From NCBI GenBank assembly GCA_034620365.1, contig JAQGEQ010000263.1:1240001-1304000 (forward strand): a stretch of 64,000 nucleotides of DNA, read 5' to 3'. The stretch is from Pegea sp. RAD2-039 (taxonomy: Eukaryota > Chordata > Thaliacea > Salpida > Salpidae). Numbering within the stretch: the first letter of the stretch is position 1; each line of letters opens with the position of its first letter. Below are positions 15,664 to 28,000 of this stretch, piece after piece. The translations under genes and the position numbers were made by a program. The notes beneath the pieces were generated by a model. That model had not been told where the DNA came from. It made no database searches and worked only from the letters and a program-made list of their open reading frames with translations.

Positions 15664-18600
15664 TTATTTAGGAACACAGTTTCCCTCCTGTTTCATTTTG
15701 TTTTTTTCTATCAAAAAATTAATATTTGTATTTAATGAAAAAAAGTGAAATAAAAAAATCAAATTACTTTTTCTAAGACATTTAAACGTCAAAATATTCC
15801 AAACAATTTTTCCAATTCTTCTGATTCTCTAAAATTGTTTAATTAAAATTTAAAATATTCAAACTTTGAATCAAAACATAAATTACAAAATACTTTACTG
15901 GTAACACAAAAACTTACTGATTTTCGTTTTGGTTTAACAGCTGGTTCCTGAAAACGACATTTGTTGAAAAGTAATGCAACAAAATAATTATTTAAATGAA
16001 GATTTAAAATCATAAAATACTTAAATAAGTGGTTAGTTTATAATTTTTAAATGAACAAGTAATTTTAAATCTATAAATTCTTCTACCTTATTACAAAAAT
16101 TAAGATTTTAGAAACAATACATTAAAAGAAATTTTCAAAAGAAGATAAAACTTACCAACACTTCAATTTGATCCGTATCAGCATTCTAAATAAAAAAGAG
16201 ATTTTGAAATAAACAATATAAGCAAGTAGCAAAACTTACAGAAATGTACCAGGGTGTTATTGTATTTGCTTCTTTCAAACTCAATTGACCCTGAAGACAA
16301 AAATCACTTTTAATACAATTTAATCTTATAATTATTCAAACAAATATATCTCTTCATAAAATAAATTATCTTTAATTATTACATCAAGTATCATAACAAA
16401 TTAAAAGAACACTTTTCTGATAACCATAAAAATAATGAAACAATTGAAACTAAATTCATAATTATATTGATCATCTTTTGAAAAGAGAAATAAACGGAAA
16501 TCTTACTTTAAGAGTACTACATCTTGGATCAAGCAACTTGTCTTTAATCATTTTCTTAGTATTTGTACAGCTTACTTCTAAAACAAATTTTAACATTTAT
16601 TAACTAGAGGTTAATGATTTTTTTCTAATAAACAATTATCATGCTTTTTGAAATAAAATTATTAATCTTTATTATTTCAGAATTATCTTTAAAAAAGTTA
16701 AACAATTTTTGATTAACAATTATAAGCTACAAACTTAATAATGAGTAATTTTTACCTCTTTTTTCTGGTAAGACTGCAACTAAAAGATCATTCTGCAAAA
16801 CACCAATTTATTTATACAATTCAAATAAAAAGTCCCAGAGACAAATAGTTTTGAAATATTAAAAGAAAATAGTGAAAGTTGATATAAAATCTACCTTTTG
16901 TTGAGAGACATTGACTTTTAAAGTCTTTTCAGTTTGATTTGCAGGGTTAACACAAATGAAATCTTCAATTTTGAACATTTTCAAATGAGTGAATTGAAGA
17001 TTAATACATTTGTCTGCAAATTATCGAACATTTTTATTTTCATTTATTTTATTCAATGCATGGTTGCAAGTGACAAATTATACAGCTTTTAAATCGAACA
17101 AAAAACGACTATGTCACTAAGACATCAACAAATTTCTTTAAACACTTGATATGCAGCTTTTAATAGATTTTATATTATCTGCTTTGTATAAGATCTACAT
17201 CCAGTTAAGTAAAAACTTACTAATCATCCAATGTGAATACTTTGTCTGAAAAAACAAAAACTTTATGAAAATATTCATTTTATTTAAAACTATTACTTCT
17301 AAACAGTTGCTACTCAAATTTACAAACTTTTATTTTACTATAAGAAAGTAAAGCAACATTTTATACACACCCAAACTTCTACATTCTGTAAAATGTTGTA
17401 GATGCTTGTCTGCATTAATAACAATCACTTAAATTTTTGTGGTTTGATAATAATTTTAATTAAATTATTAATATTAATGTAAAAACTAAAATTACATTTT
17501 TACTTTAGTTTTTTTCATTACATTGTTACAATTTACAGTCGAATTTAATCGCTAAAGTTTTTTATTACAAGATCTTATTTGAGACTTTCTCTTAACATAA
17601 ACAAAATCTAAATCGTTTGATTTTGATTATTTGATTTACAAAAGTAAATGATACTTACATATTTGATCTTGGAATTAAAGTTTTTATTTCGGCTTGATAC
17701 TAAAGCTACGATAAGCTTCTTTCCTCTCATTTCCGTTTTCACTTCACAATCTGCTGCAAACAAGAATTATGTTCGCGTTTACTAGAAAATTAGAATTTCA
17801 AATAATATCGATTTCTTTTACTAACTAATTATAAAAAAACCATCACAACATAACTTACATTTAGTGCTGCTCTCAATAACTGTTTCATTTTTTCTATTTG
17901 TCAGCTACAATATTTGTTAAATTAATTTAATTAAAAGTTATTCAACTTAATATATCAATAAAAAAGACCATTTAAATAAATTTATAATCGATTCATATAT
18001 TTAAAAGCGCTTTTTACAAAATTATACACTTTTAATAAATTCATTATCTACAATTTGAAGTTTTAATCTAACTATAAAATAGAAATAGCAAACAGTTTGT
18101 AGTTTCTGGTTTATTAAAGCAATTAGCACTTACATAGTGATGTTTATAATCAGCTTTAGTTTTATGTCTTTTGATTTCCACAAAACAGGTTACTAAAAGT
18201 ATAAAAATGATATTATAATCTATCACAAAAGATAACTTAAGATTTATTAGTTTGTAAAATAACAAAATAACTGCTAAGAACTTCATAACTCACGTTTTCT
18301 AGAGACGCTACTAGTTCGTCTCTTTTCTTCATTTGCCTGCTATCAAATTTGTACATTTTTAAAATTTGCGGTTTTTTTCTAATCATTTAAATCACAATAA
18401 ACTATCTAAGAAAATTATTTATTAAACTAGTTTATAGTTTTAACAGATATGATTAATGTATTAAACCATAGTTGAGAGCTTGTGTTTGAAAATTTTTGCT
18501 AATAAATGTTTTAGGAAACATTATTGCTTTACGTTCTAATTGTTTGTGATAATCTAAAGTTCTGAAATTTATACTGAAAAGCAAGCTACCTGTGTTATCA

Positions 18601-20085
18601 CCAAAAGATTAACAAGCTCTGTTAGCTCAACTTTCATTGACCCACCTTTAAAAGACAAGTTTTGTGAAACTTTTGTAAGCTCATGTTGATTTTTGAAAGT
18701 TAACTAAAATGATTTAAGTGTTTATTTATTGATTTAGTTTAAGTTAATTAGTTTATCAAATTCCATAAAACACTTACTTATCATCCATTGTGAGTACTGC
18801 ACCTGTAAAAGTTTAAAATTCTTTACATATAAACATTCTAAATGATAAACAGATATTCATAGAAAAGTTTCATTAAAAACATCATTTTATAAAAGTGTAA
18901 GTCGTAACTTTTTTGTTATGTAAAAATAATTTTAATCAAACTTTTATTTGCATGAAAATTATCGCATACAAAGGTCTTATGAGGTTTCACTTAAACATAA
19001 AATGCTTAATAATTACAAAATATAATTGTTGTACATACCCACATATCTCTACTAACAATCGAATTGTAAAGCACCTACATTTAAAAAATGTTAAATTGAT
19101 GAACAATTTTTTTGTGTTAAATAATTGAGGTAGATTTTAAATACATTCATTTTATTTTTTATATTAACTATAAGTAGTTTCATTTGTAAATAATTAAATT
19201 GTTTAGTTTGTTCTAAAATCCCTTAATTTATTTATCTTTAAAAGTTTTAATATTTTTTGACTGCAAATTTAATGTATATGTAGCAAAAGTTAGAAAATTA
19301 AAGAACCTTCATCAGTTTCAAGGTAGACTTTTTAGGTTGCTTTTTATTATTCCATTTCTACATTAAAAGAAATATTTAGTTACAAAAATGAACTTAAAGA
19401 TCATTTTTTAAACCTTTTGAAACTAATCAAAACTAAGTTAACTTTTTATTTAAATATCAAAAGAAATATAATTCTCACTTTTCTAGGTTTCAACTTATTT
19501 GAAGCTACAAGTTCTTCTATAATCAACAGAATTACAAAAATTTGTTAAAATGATTATTAATAGTTTTGTTAACTATTATCAGAAATTTGTTAATGAAAAC
19601 TTTTCTAATCAGAAGCTAAACTAAACTTGATTGTACATAAATAAACCAAAAACTTAGATTTTTATCAACTATTACAAGTGAACTGGTAAATGTTTTATGT
19701 TTGAAGTATTCAGTAATTCTTTTTACCTGGATGTTGAATTACTATTTTTCTATTCATCGCAAAGTATAAGTTATCTTCAAAATAATGGATAATATTTATT
19801 AGTGTTTATTATCTTTTTAAAGTTAGTAAGACTCATAAAAAGATTGTAAAAACATCTTTGAAAAAGTTTAAGTTTCAAATAATCATTAAATTACTAATAT
19901 TGAAATCTTTTAAAGTTTAAAAAAAGTTCTTTTGTCTTGATGAATAATTCTTAATATATTTTATTATTATAACATTTCAAAAACTTGAAACATCAATTTG
20001 ATTAATTTTATAACAACGAGTTTTATTTAAAAAGAAGAACACTTAATAGAATAAAACAGCACGTACCTTTTTCGTGTATACTCAT
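15664..20085 (-). CDS. Unrecognised 19-exon micro-exon gene (intact copy)
   Basis: I assembled 19 exons by splice sites and conservation with the other arm: 20085-20067, 19774-19727, 19516-19479, 19357-19307, 19074-19039, 18802-18778, 18645-18590, 18336-18294, 18192-18134, 17904-17859, 17753-17659, 17245-17221, 17013-16895, 16792-16756, 16577-16507, 16290-16240, 16185-16156, 15947-15918, 15687-15664 (TAA). Every junction is phase 0 or 1, and the sum is exactly 300 codons plus stop. Exons are 19-119 nt. The product starts MSIHEKDNLYFAMNRKIVI, is Lys-rich, and has no signal peptide or membrane segment. Three internal units seem to end in a W-x-I motif: VQYSQWMI, TKYSHWMI and NTITPWYIS. I do not recognise the family. 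Differences from the other arm are mostly conservative. AATAAA(-) at 15589-15584. The U2 gene lies 1 kb upstream in the same orientation. Confidence 0.7.
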
Positions 20086-21103
20086 GAAAAAAATTAATTA
20101 AAGATGAAGAAAACATTTAATTTCAGTAATCGATTCATTCAGAGATTATGACATCATAAGTAAATGAGTTAAAATGAAGTTATCTTATGGGACATCACCC
20201 TGACAACAAAACAAATTGAAAGATTGAATCTAGTTTTGGGAAAGATATTTATAATAACTAAAAAAAAATTTCAAGCTAAAAAAATTAAAAAGAAATACTT
20301 ATAAAAATATCTAAAGTTAGAAAATGTCAAGACTTTAAATGTAAAACATTTTAAACTAAAAATTCCAACATTAACAATAGTACCTTCGATATTACTGCTG
20401 ATTAATCATTGTGTGTTGGTTCTTTTTAGACATCTAAACCAACTTAATTTTAAATAGCTTTCAACTTTTTAATTTTAACAGCATATTCTACAGTTCGATA
20501 TTAAATCATAATTTAAATTTATCTAACTTAGTGATATTCATTATCAGCAAATGTTTGTTCTTCAATTGCTATTATTTGTTTTAAATAGTTTTGGACACCT
20601 AATAATAATCAGTTGAGTTTTTATTCATCTTTTCTGTTTCACCATTTTATTGATTTCGACTAATCCTTCCACTTTCTTAAGAAAAGATTTTATTAAAAAT
20701 GTTTTTACGTTTAAAGTTGGATTATGTCTAAAAAATTATTTATAATAATAATACTCTCAAAGATTTACATAAATGTGAAAAGTAAATAATTTGAATATTT
20801 TATAGAATACTTTCATAGAATTTTTTTAATTTATCTGCAGAAAATTGGAATTACAATATAGGTTTCAAAAAGTTAGATCAAAACTGTGTCTCCTCAGAAG
20901 AATAATAATACTAACATCCTGCTCCGGCCAAATATAATTCAAAATAGTTTAGTAATATCTCAAGAATCATTTTAAAAACTATAAAAAGTAAATTTCAAAC
21001 CAAGGAAATACTGAAAGAAAATGTTTCAAAGCAACTCTGTATTTGCTTACAAGAAGTCCTACATTTTGACGGTAAGTGGATGTTGAAATTAGTTTTAGTT
21101 AGA

Positions 21104-21315
21104 GATCACCCCCCAATGGGGAGTGTGGTGGGCCGTTCCCGGAGGTACTGCAATACCGGGCCGACCCATGATCAGAGGTGAGCAAGCTCTCCGTGCTGAT
21201 CCCATTCCAAAAACTCAGTCAAACATTGGAGTAGGCCAGTGGCCTACCTCTCAGGTTTGAAACTGAGAAGAACAGATACTACACTTGATCTTAGCTCAAA
21301 GAGCCGAGAAGCGAT
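21104..21315 (-). ncRNA. U2: U2 snRNA (copy A)
   Basis: The 212-nt gene begins ATCGCTTCTCGGCTCTTTGA and has the branch-point-pairing GTAGTA at nt 34-39, the IIa stem (CTTCTCAG...CTGAGAGG), an Sm-like site GAGTTTTTGG, and a 3' hairpin CTCCCCATTGGGG. U2 pairs with the intron branch site in the spliceosome. This copy differs from the others at one base of the terminal hairpin (the CTCCCC/GGGGAG stem carries a G.U). It has the full proximal promoter. Confidence 0.95.
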
Positions 21316-21338
21316 AACGTTAGTTGGCTTTCTGCGAG

Positions 21339-21370
21339 TATATATCCACGTTGGAAAGCTTAGTGTTTGT
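21339..21370 (-). promoter_or_regulatory. U2 copy A promoter: PSE-like box and TATA-like box
   Basis: The box ACAAACACTAAGCTTT (21370-21355) sits at -55 to -40, and ATATATA (21345-21339) at -30 to -24 relative to the U2 start. Both are identical in copy B. Beyond the box the sequence stops matching the other arm, so any distal element differs. Confidence 0.6.
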
Positions 21371-21371
21371 G

Positions 21372-22360
21372 GGAGAAGATAACTTCTTGAAAACATCTTA
21401 TACTTTGTGATAAATAGACAAATACTAATTCATCATCCAGGTAAAAATAATTACTGAATGCTTTAAACATAAAACATTTACCAGTTCACTTGTTATAATT
21501 TTTGATTTATTTAAATATAATCAAGTTTAGTTTAGCTTCTAATTAGAAAAGTTTCTTTAAACAAACTACTGATAGAAGTTAACAAAACTATTAATAATGA
21601 TTTTAATAAATTTTAGTAATTCTTTTTTTATAGAAGAACTTGTAGCTTCAAATAAGTTGAAAGCTAGAAAAGTGAGAATTATATTTCCTTTAACTTTTTA
21701 GATGAAGCCTTTAACTTAATTTTTAGTTGCTTCCTTTTTTTATTCAGAATGTTGATCTAAACTAGTAAGTTTATTATTTTTTTATTAAAGCATTTGTTTC
21801 AAAACTAGATAAAATTACTTATTTATTTGAAAATAGTAGATGTTAGAATTATATTTTAATACTTTTGAATTCTTATTTTGTTTTTCTATTTATCAAAATT
21901 ATCATTTTTTGCTTTTAACGAATTTGCAAATCTGCAAGTTTTTGAGTCACTAGTAAATTATTTTGTAATTTATCTTTTGATGCTAACACTGAATACTTTA
22001 AACTTTAATTAAACAATCTGTCTTCTTCTATTCCGAACAGCAAGGTAATGGTTGGTAGATGTGATCTTTTTCCTTTCATTCTTTTTAAGCTCCATTTTAT
22101 GGATACTACCTTACTTATTTTCTAAAGTTTAAGGAAAAAAATAGTTAAATGAAGACTTTAAATTTGACTACTAATTTTGAAAGTGATGACAAAATATACT
22201 TTTTCAGATTTTGTCTTTTACTAACAAATATTAAAGAACAAGAGAGTTCTTAAATAAGTTTATTTTGTTGTATTTTGGTGTAAACTGTTTCTGCAAAGTT
22301 AATTTGTGTTTTAATTTTGTCAACCAATATCTGAATGAATAAAATATTTAACCAGAGAGA
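21372..22360 (+). pseudogene. Third, internally deleted copy of the micro-exon gene
   Basis: Immediately beyond the left arm the sequence turns round. 21378-21441 matches exon 2 of the micro-exon gene, including CATCATCCAG and the following intron, but with inserted bases and stops. 21640-21675 matches exon 3 (GAAGAACTTGTAGCTTCAAA). 21750-21780 resembles exon 17 (AATGTTGAT then a stop). 21930-22020 and 22260-22360 match the introns and 3' UTR around exons 18-19. Exons 4-16 are missing. The copy is head-to-head with U2 copy A and cannot encode the protein. Confidence 0.65.
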
Positions 22361-22654
22361 GTTTTATTTAAAAAAAATGCTATTTCTAATAATTACTTTT
22401 CTGAATATTTTCAAGCAGAGAAATTGCTTGATATCTATTTGTATAGAACTATGGTGCTTCTAATAATGTTTATTGAGTTTTATTCTTATCAAAAGCTCCT
22501 TCTTGATATTTATTTTGATATTCATTATTCGAGTTTTTTAATAATTCTGAGCTTTTAAGTTTGTCAACTTACAACTTGTTGATGATGAAAAAGTTTTGAA
22601 TTATAAACTAGAGCAAACTAAAGACCTCTTAGATTTCAATCATAGAATTATACA

Positions 22655-22985
22655 TCTGTCTACGCAGTGTAGCGGTTACCCTATTCACCTAACACGTAAG
22701 GTCTTGTGTTTTGAGCCAAGGTGGACGCATATTTACGACAATCACAAGCCCCTCAAAAATCGGGAAGAAAGTCATATTTAGTTTGGTTACTGAAAACACT
22801 TCTAGGAAATGCTCGTAAGCAGTTCGCCACTGTGCTCAATGCCGTTGTGGCAGCTTCTCCGACCCCAGCTAGTCCGTTTGTTCCATTTATAACCTTACTG
22901 GCTTAGAGATTGGAATCCTGCTGCATGAGCAACAACTGGGTTCCATATTTTCTGCCCAGGCTTTCGTTCTTATTCTATGTTCATA
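22655..22985 (+). mobile_element. tRNA-Val-derived SINE or tRNA relic with body
   Basis: Bases about 22661-22732 resemble tRNA-Val(AAC): GTAGCGGTTACC (A box region), CACCTAACACG (anticodon loop), then a damaged T arm (GTGTTTTGAGCC) and matching acceptor ends GTCTACG/GGACGCA. A GC-richer body without similarity to anything I know follows to about 22980, inside AT-rich flanks. The mutated B box says it is not a working tRNA. Confidence 0.55.
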
Positions 22986-23401
22986 CTTTAAATAAAGCTG
23001 AATGTCAAAATTCACTTTCTATGTTAAGTTTATTAGGAATTTATGAATAACAAAAAAATTTCCAAAAATATTTCATTAATTAAAATTATTTTAATTAATC
23101 TTTATATATTATAAAATAGGTATTTGAACAAAAGATGTTGATTCTTAAGTGATGTTTAATTTTCAAATATTTTTGATGACTCAATAAAACTACTTTGTAA
23201 TAAATAGGTGAATAGTTTGTTTTAAATAATTTTTATAATTATATTTTCTTTCATTTCACTTAAAAGCATTTTAGTCTATTTTGAAATAATCTTTTTAAAA
23301 ATGAAGTTTTGACTATTTATTTAGAATGTTAGCGCGGCAAAACTTTATCACAATATTTGAGGTATTTTGGTGAATTTATTTTCAAAATTAATTTATAAGA
23401 A

Positions 23402-24502
23402 ATGGAAAGAGACACACTTTTTAAAGATTTACAGGAAAAGGTTGAACAAGCTAATGAAGATTTATTATTTGGAAAAAGAAAACTTGATGAATTAGAAGCG
23501 CTAAAAGTATTTGAGTTATTGATTTTATTTACTAAAATTTATTAAATTTTAATTAGATGAATTTAAAGAAATATATTTTTTTTTTAAGTTTTTTTTTTAA
23601 TTCTAAATTGTTATTTATGTTTTTTACTTAATATAATTTACTCATATCAAACCATTTGTTTTAATTCTTTAAAAATTAGAATAATTTTTTTTTGTGGTTA
23701 TTTTGATATTTTGTTTTTATTTCTTACTTTTTAAAAAATATTAATTATTCCCTCTCATTTATATTTTAAAGTTGTTTATATAAATAGTTTTTATATGAAA
23801 ATAGATATAGAAGTTTTTTATGCAACTAATAATTAAATTCTTTTAATTTTGGTGCTTTAAAAATTGTTCCTTGTGATCAGATTATGAAACTCTTAAAGTT
23901 GAAATTTTTATAAATTTATAATCTAATTTATTGATACTTTGTTTGATATTTATAAAAAATATAATTATCAATATACATAAGTAACAATTATTAATTTATT
24001 ATTAGCTTTTATTTTATAATAAATAGTTTTCTTTTTACTTTTATTATTTATATTTGTTTCATAGAAAAAGAAAAAAATATCTGATGAGAGTTTAGAAGAA
24101 TCGTCTAAAAAGTTTGATGAAAAAATCAAATATTTTGAATCACTTGTAAATCTCCCAAAACAATATGTTAAAGATTTTGATCTCCCTGATGACGTCATTG
24201 CTAAATTCAATGATCAACGTGAAGATAGAAAAAGTTCCTTAAATAAATTAGTGATGCAGCAAATGAACCAATTAAAATTATTTGAAGAAAAGAAGAAAGC
24301 TTTGATGGAAAGAAGAAAAAAGATGTCTGAAATAAAAATGAAGCACGATTTACTTTATAATATTTTGAAAATAAAGTTTATGGAAAATTCTGATCAAAGA
24401 ATTAAAGGTGTGATTCTAAGTGATTCTAAAAGCTTACCAGTTTGTTTTGATCTTGCAAAAAATTTATCAACTACAGATATGTTTTGGAGTCAGTTTAAAT
24501 AA
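23402..24502 (+). CDS. Small coiled-coil protein, possibly SPC24-like kinetochore subunit
   Basis: Two exons, 23402-23506 and 24065-24502 (TAA), joined in phase 0, give 180 residues. Residues 1 to about 125 are charged and heptad-like (MERDTLFKDLQEKVEQANED; KLFEEKKKALMERRKK), suggesting a long coiled coil. The last 55 residues form a compact-looking segment, IKGVILSDSKSLPVCFDLAK then STTDMFWSQFK. Its spacing (I-K-G, hydrophobic strand, F-D, then a helix with a final W) recalls the RWD-like head of Spc24. Length also fits (human SPC24 197 residues). This is a pattern-level guess, not a confident homology. AATAAA at 24563. A TGACGTCA falls in exon 2, encoding DDVI. It ends 508 bp tail-to-tail from Delphilin. 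Confidence 0.6.
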
Positions 24503-25010
24503 TTCAGATTTTTGTAAATTGTTAATTTTTTTTTACATTTCTGTTGAAGCTTTTTGTTTATCAATAAAAAAAAATTGATTTCATTGAATCCGTTTCTTTA
24601 GAACTTTTTAAGTGAAATCTTCAATTTTTTCGATATATTTGAAAATTTGTGTCAAAATTTACTTGAAGTATTTTTATCTGAGTAAAATTATTATTTCTTA
24701 AATTTCTATTGATAATTGAAAGTTAGATAAAAATCCTTTAGTACCTTAGATCACCAAACACAAATCATTAATGTAGTTTTGTTGGCTGACAAGTTTTTAC
24801 ATGTCAAGGTGCTAGACCATCTAATTTTTGCTCAGAGTTTTTTTGGTCTGATTAATTTTAGAAACAATATATTATAAAAATGATATAGAAGTAATCACAA
24901 GAAAGATGATTTGATTTATTCATTTTAATGACAAGAAAATTCAGCTTTTAATAAATGCTTCAACTTCAGTTGATGCTTTCTAGAAAAATAAAATTTTGAA
25001 AAAAATCGAT

Positions 25011-28000
25011 TTAATTAAAAGTTACTTGAAACTTATTGATGAATTCATTGAAGATACTGAAGAAGTTTTGGATGTTGATCTTAGATGGATCCTCTCCAAA
25101 GTACATTGCCGCCTCATGAAATTCTTTTAAACTTGATAAATGCTTTTTCTCTAACTGAGTGATTGATTTATCACTTCTTAAAAGAAATAATTTCATAACT
25201 TCTCTAAAAATTAAATTATTAAAAGAAGATTTGAAAGTTGAAAATATCAAACTCGAATTGATCTTCTTCTGAATATCTCTTTAATAAATTCAAATCTTCT
25301 TTCAATTGTTTCCAAGTTCTTTTCAAACTTTGTAGCTCTTCTAAGACAAGTGGATAGATAACTACAAAAAAGATTACAAAAAGTATAAAGTCCTTGAACT
25401 AAATGATTAGAGAGTTTAAAGATCAAATGGATGATGAAATAAAAAAATTTGTAAATAAAAAAGTTTCAAAAATTTAATAATTGATGATAAAATTACTGAA
25501 AAAACTTTTCAATCGAAAAATGAAATTAGATAAATGTTTAAGATCACCTTTTGATGCTTCTGGAATTGATGTTAAGTCATCAGCAAAATTTAAAGTTTCT
25601 TCAAACTTACAACTCATTGTATGTACCAAGATATGCAACAAATTACATTTTTTGTTTGAAGTTTTTGTAAAATCAATCTAAAAAATAATTAAATAATTAA
25701 AAAGAAAATAGAAAAGCGATGATAAAAATGCTAATATTTCTAGAAAAGCTAGAAAGCGCATTTGTCAGTAAACGAAGTCCTCTACACTAAAGATAGTTTG
25801 TCTGAACCAATTTTATTCACTTCTAGTTGTTTATATTTTGCATTCTAACTTGTTTAATATGCTTTTAGCTAAAAAGTCAAAAATTAAAACTTGCTTCAGA
25901 TAAAAAGTTAATTCTGAAGCCCACGGCTTCGGAAATCCGGTTATTCCCCTTATTTAAATAATTCCCGATCGCTAAAATTAATTGCAAAACTTTCAACAAT
26001 TTCCAACTAGTTTGTAGCTGACGCGAAGCTTTTCGAGTCGAATCAAGAATCTGAAAAATTTTGAAATTAATGAAAAAAATTCTAAAAATTTTTCAGAAAC
26101 TTTTTCAACATTCTTCTTTCGATCATCAAAAGTTAATTTGAAGATAAGAAATTTCAATCTGACGTCATAATCGACGAATGACGTCATCTGTTCGAGAATA
26201 TTCAAATTTAAAACTGAAAAAGAGAAAAAAGCCAAATTCGTACTTTAAGAACAAATAAGTCAGCTTGATTGAGATCGCGCAGGTTGCCATGGAAACAACG
26301 ACATCTTCTCAACTCATCTTGATTTGCAGAATAAAATAAAAGTTGTTGAAATTGAGAAGCTTCCAAAATTCGATGTGACGTCATCAGCAAACATTTGATC
26401 ATATCTTCAGGTGAAATTTTCAAATGAGCAAGAATAATCGCTGTAAATCGATGATCACGTCATCAACATCATCATGACGTCATTAACATCAATATGACGT
26501 CATCACTTACACAGATTGTGAGCTTTTTTGTGCGCCAGCAAGCCCAAAGACTTCACAAATCTTTGAGATGCTCCTAAAACTAATGATGTCATCAATGATG
26601 TAATCAATGACGTCACAAACCTTTCACATCGACGCACTTGATCGAAAAGTGTTTCCTGAGATTAAGACTTTTGATGACGTCATTGATTTCGGTGACATCA
26701 TCATCACGTAATTGCCCCCAAAATGAAGTTTGAAAATCTTCGAAATTAATTTTCTCCCAATTGATTCGCTTCATTGAGATTTGGTTTGTGACGTCATCAC
26801 ATCGTGACGTAGATGGAAGTGGAGGTGGGGTAGGAATTCGTGGTGATGACGTCATCAATCGTTGAAATGTGAATTCATCATCATCTCGATTCTGATTGTT
26901 AAAAATATTTCGTTCCGCTTCAATGAATATCGAATTTTGGATTTTTGAATTTTTGAATTTTTTTTTCTGAAATTTTTTTTTCAGTTGTGACGTCACTGAA
27001 ATTACTCAACCGTGAAAGACTTCACCTTTGAACTTTCTGATCTGAGTTTTTTAGAAACTTTACCAGTTTCAATCACATTGCCATGACAACTTTGATTAGT
27101 GATGACGTCATTAATAAAATCATCAATATTAGTTGTTGAGTCGTCGACCACATCATCATTAAAAGTGATGACGTCATCGTAATCACTCAACTCTAAGGCA
27201 AACTCATTGATGACGTCATCAATAGATGTTACTGCAACGTTTTGCTCCTGATTTTCAGTTTTGATTTGCAATGTTGATGACGTCATCGTGGCTTCAGTGA
27301 CTTCATAATCTACATCCTTAATGACGTCACAACATTCAGCTGCATTGAAAACAAGATCTAGCAAAAATAAGGTTACGTCATCGCATAATGACGTCATTGT
27401 TGTCATGAAAACTTGCCATCGATACTGGTAGATGGTAGCTGAGGTTGTTTGCTTGTTTCTACGTCATCTAAAGATGTGATGACGTCATCAGTTACTTTAA
27501 TAGCAACTTGAATTATTCATTTTATGAAGTCACCTTATGACGTCATCAAAAACTGTGACGTCATTATTACTTACTTGCACGATTGTAAGTTCGTTGTGAC
27601 GTCATTGACGCTTGATCTAAACTGATGTCGTCATCACCAAATGAAAAAATTCTTTGCTTTCTCGTGTTGATGACGTCACGATCTATCGCTGTATCGCTGC
27701 AATCGCTTGATGGGGTATTGAGAAAAGACGAGCAATTAAAAACAACATTAGTGACGTCATCATCACTACTGATGACGTCACAAACGCCTTGAGAACGAAT
27801 TAAACCGATTCTGGCGACTTTAGAAGCTCTGAGAAGCTCAGTAGCGCGCTCAAGTGACCAAATTGTTTCTGAATTTATCTACAAAATCTTTTTTTAATAA
27901 AAACAAACAAAAAACTCGATTCTAACCTCAACGATGACGTCACCGCTTCTGACGTCACTTAACTGGGCGGAAGTGTTCGGTAGAACTTTGCTGACGTAAA

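Larger units (their letters stand above)
15565..21372 (-). repeat. Left arm of large inverted repeat (about 5.8 kb)
   Basis: Read in reverse complement, this arm matches 29717-35525 along its whole length, by eye at well above 90% identity with small indels. It contains one U2 snRNA gene (21315-21104) and one micro-exon gene (20085-15664). Similarity stops on the outer side next to the gene's poly(A) region, and on the inner side just beyond the PSE-like box of U2. The arms are separated by about 8.3 kb holding two unrelated genes. Confidence 0.9.

Noticed and set aside
18913..19128. Open frame repeated at 31960-32175 in the other arm
   Set aside because: It lies antisense to exon 5 and intronic DNA of the micro-exon gene and is conserved only because the arms are duplicated.
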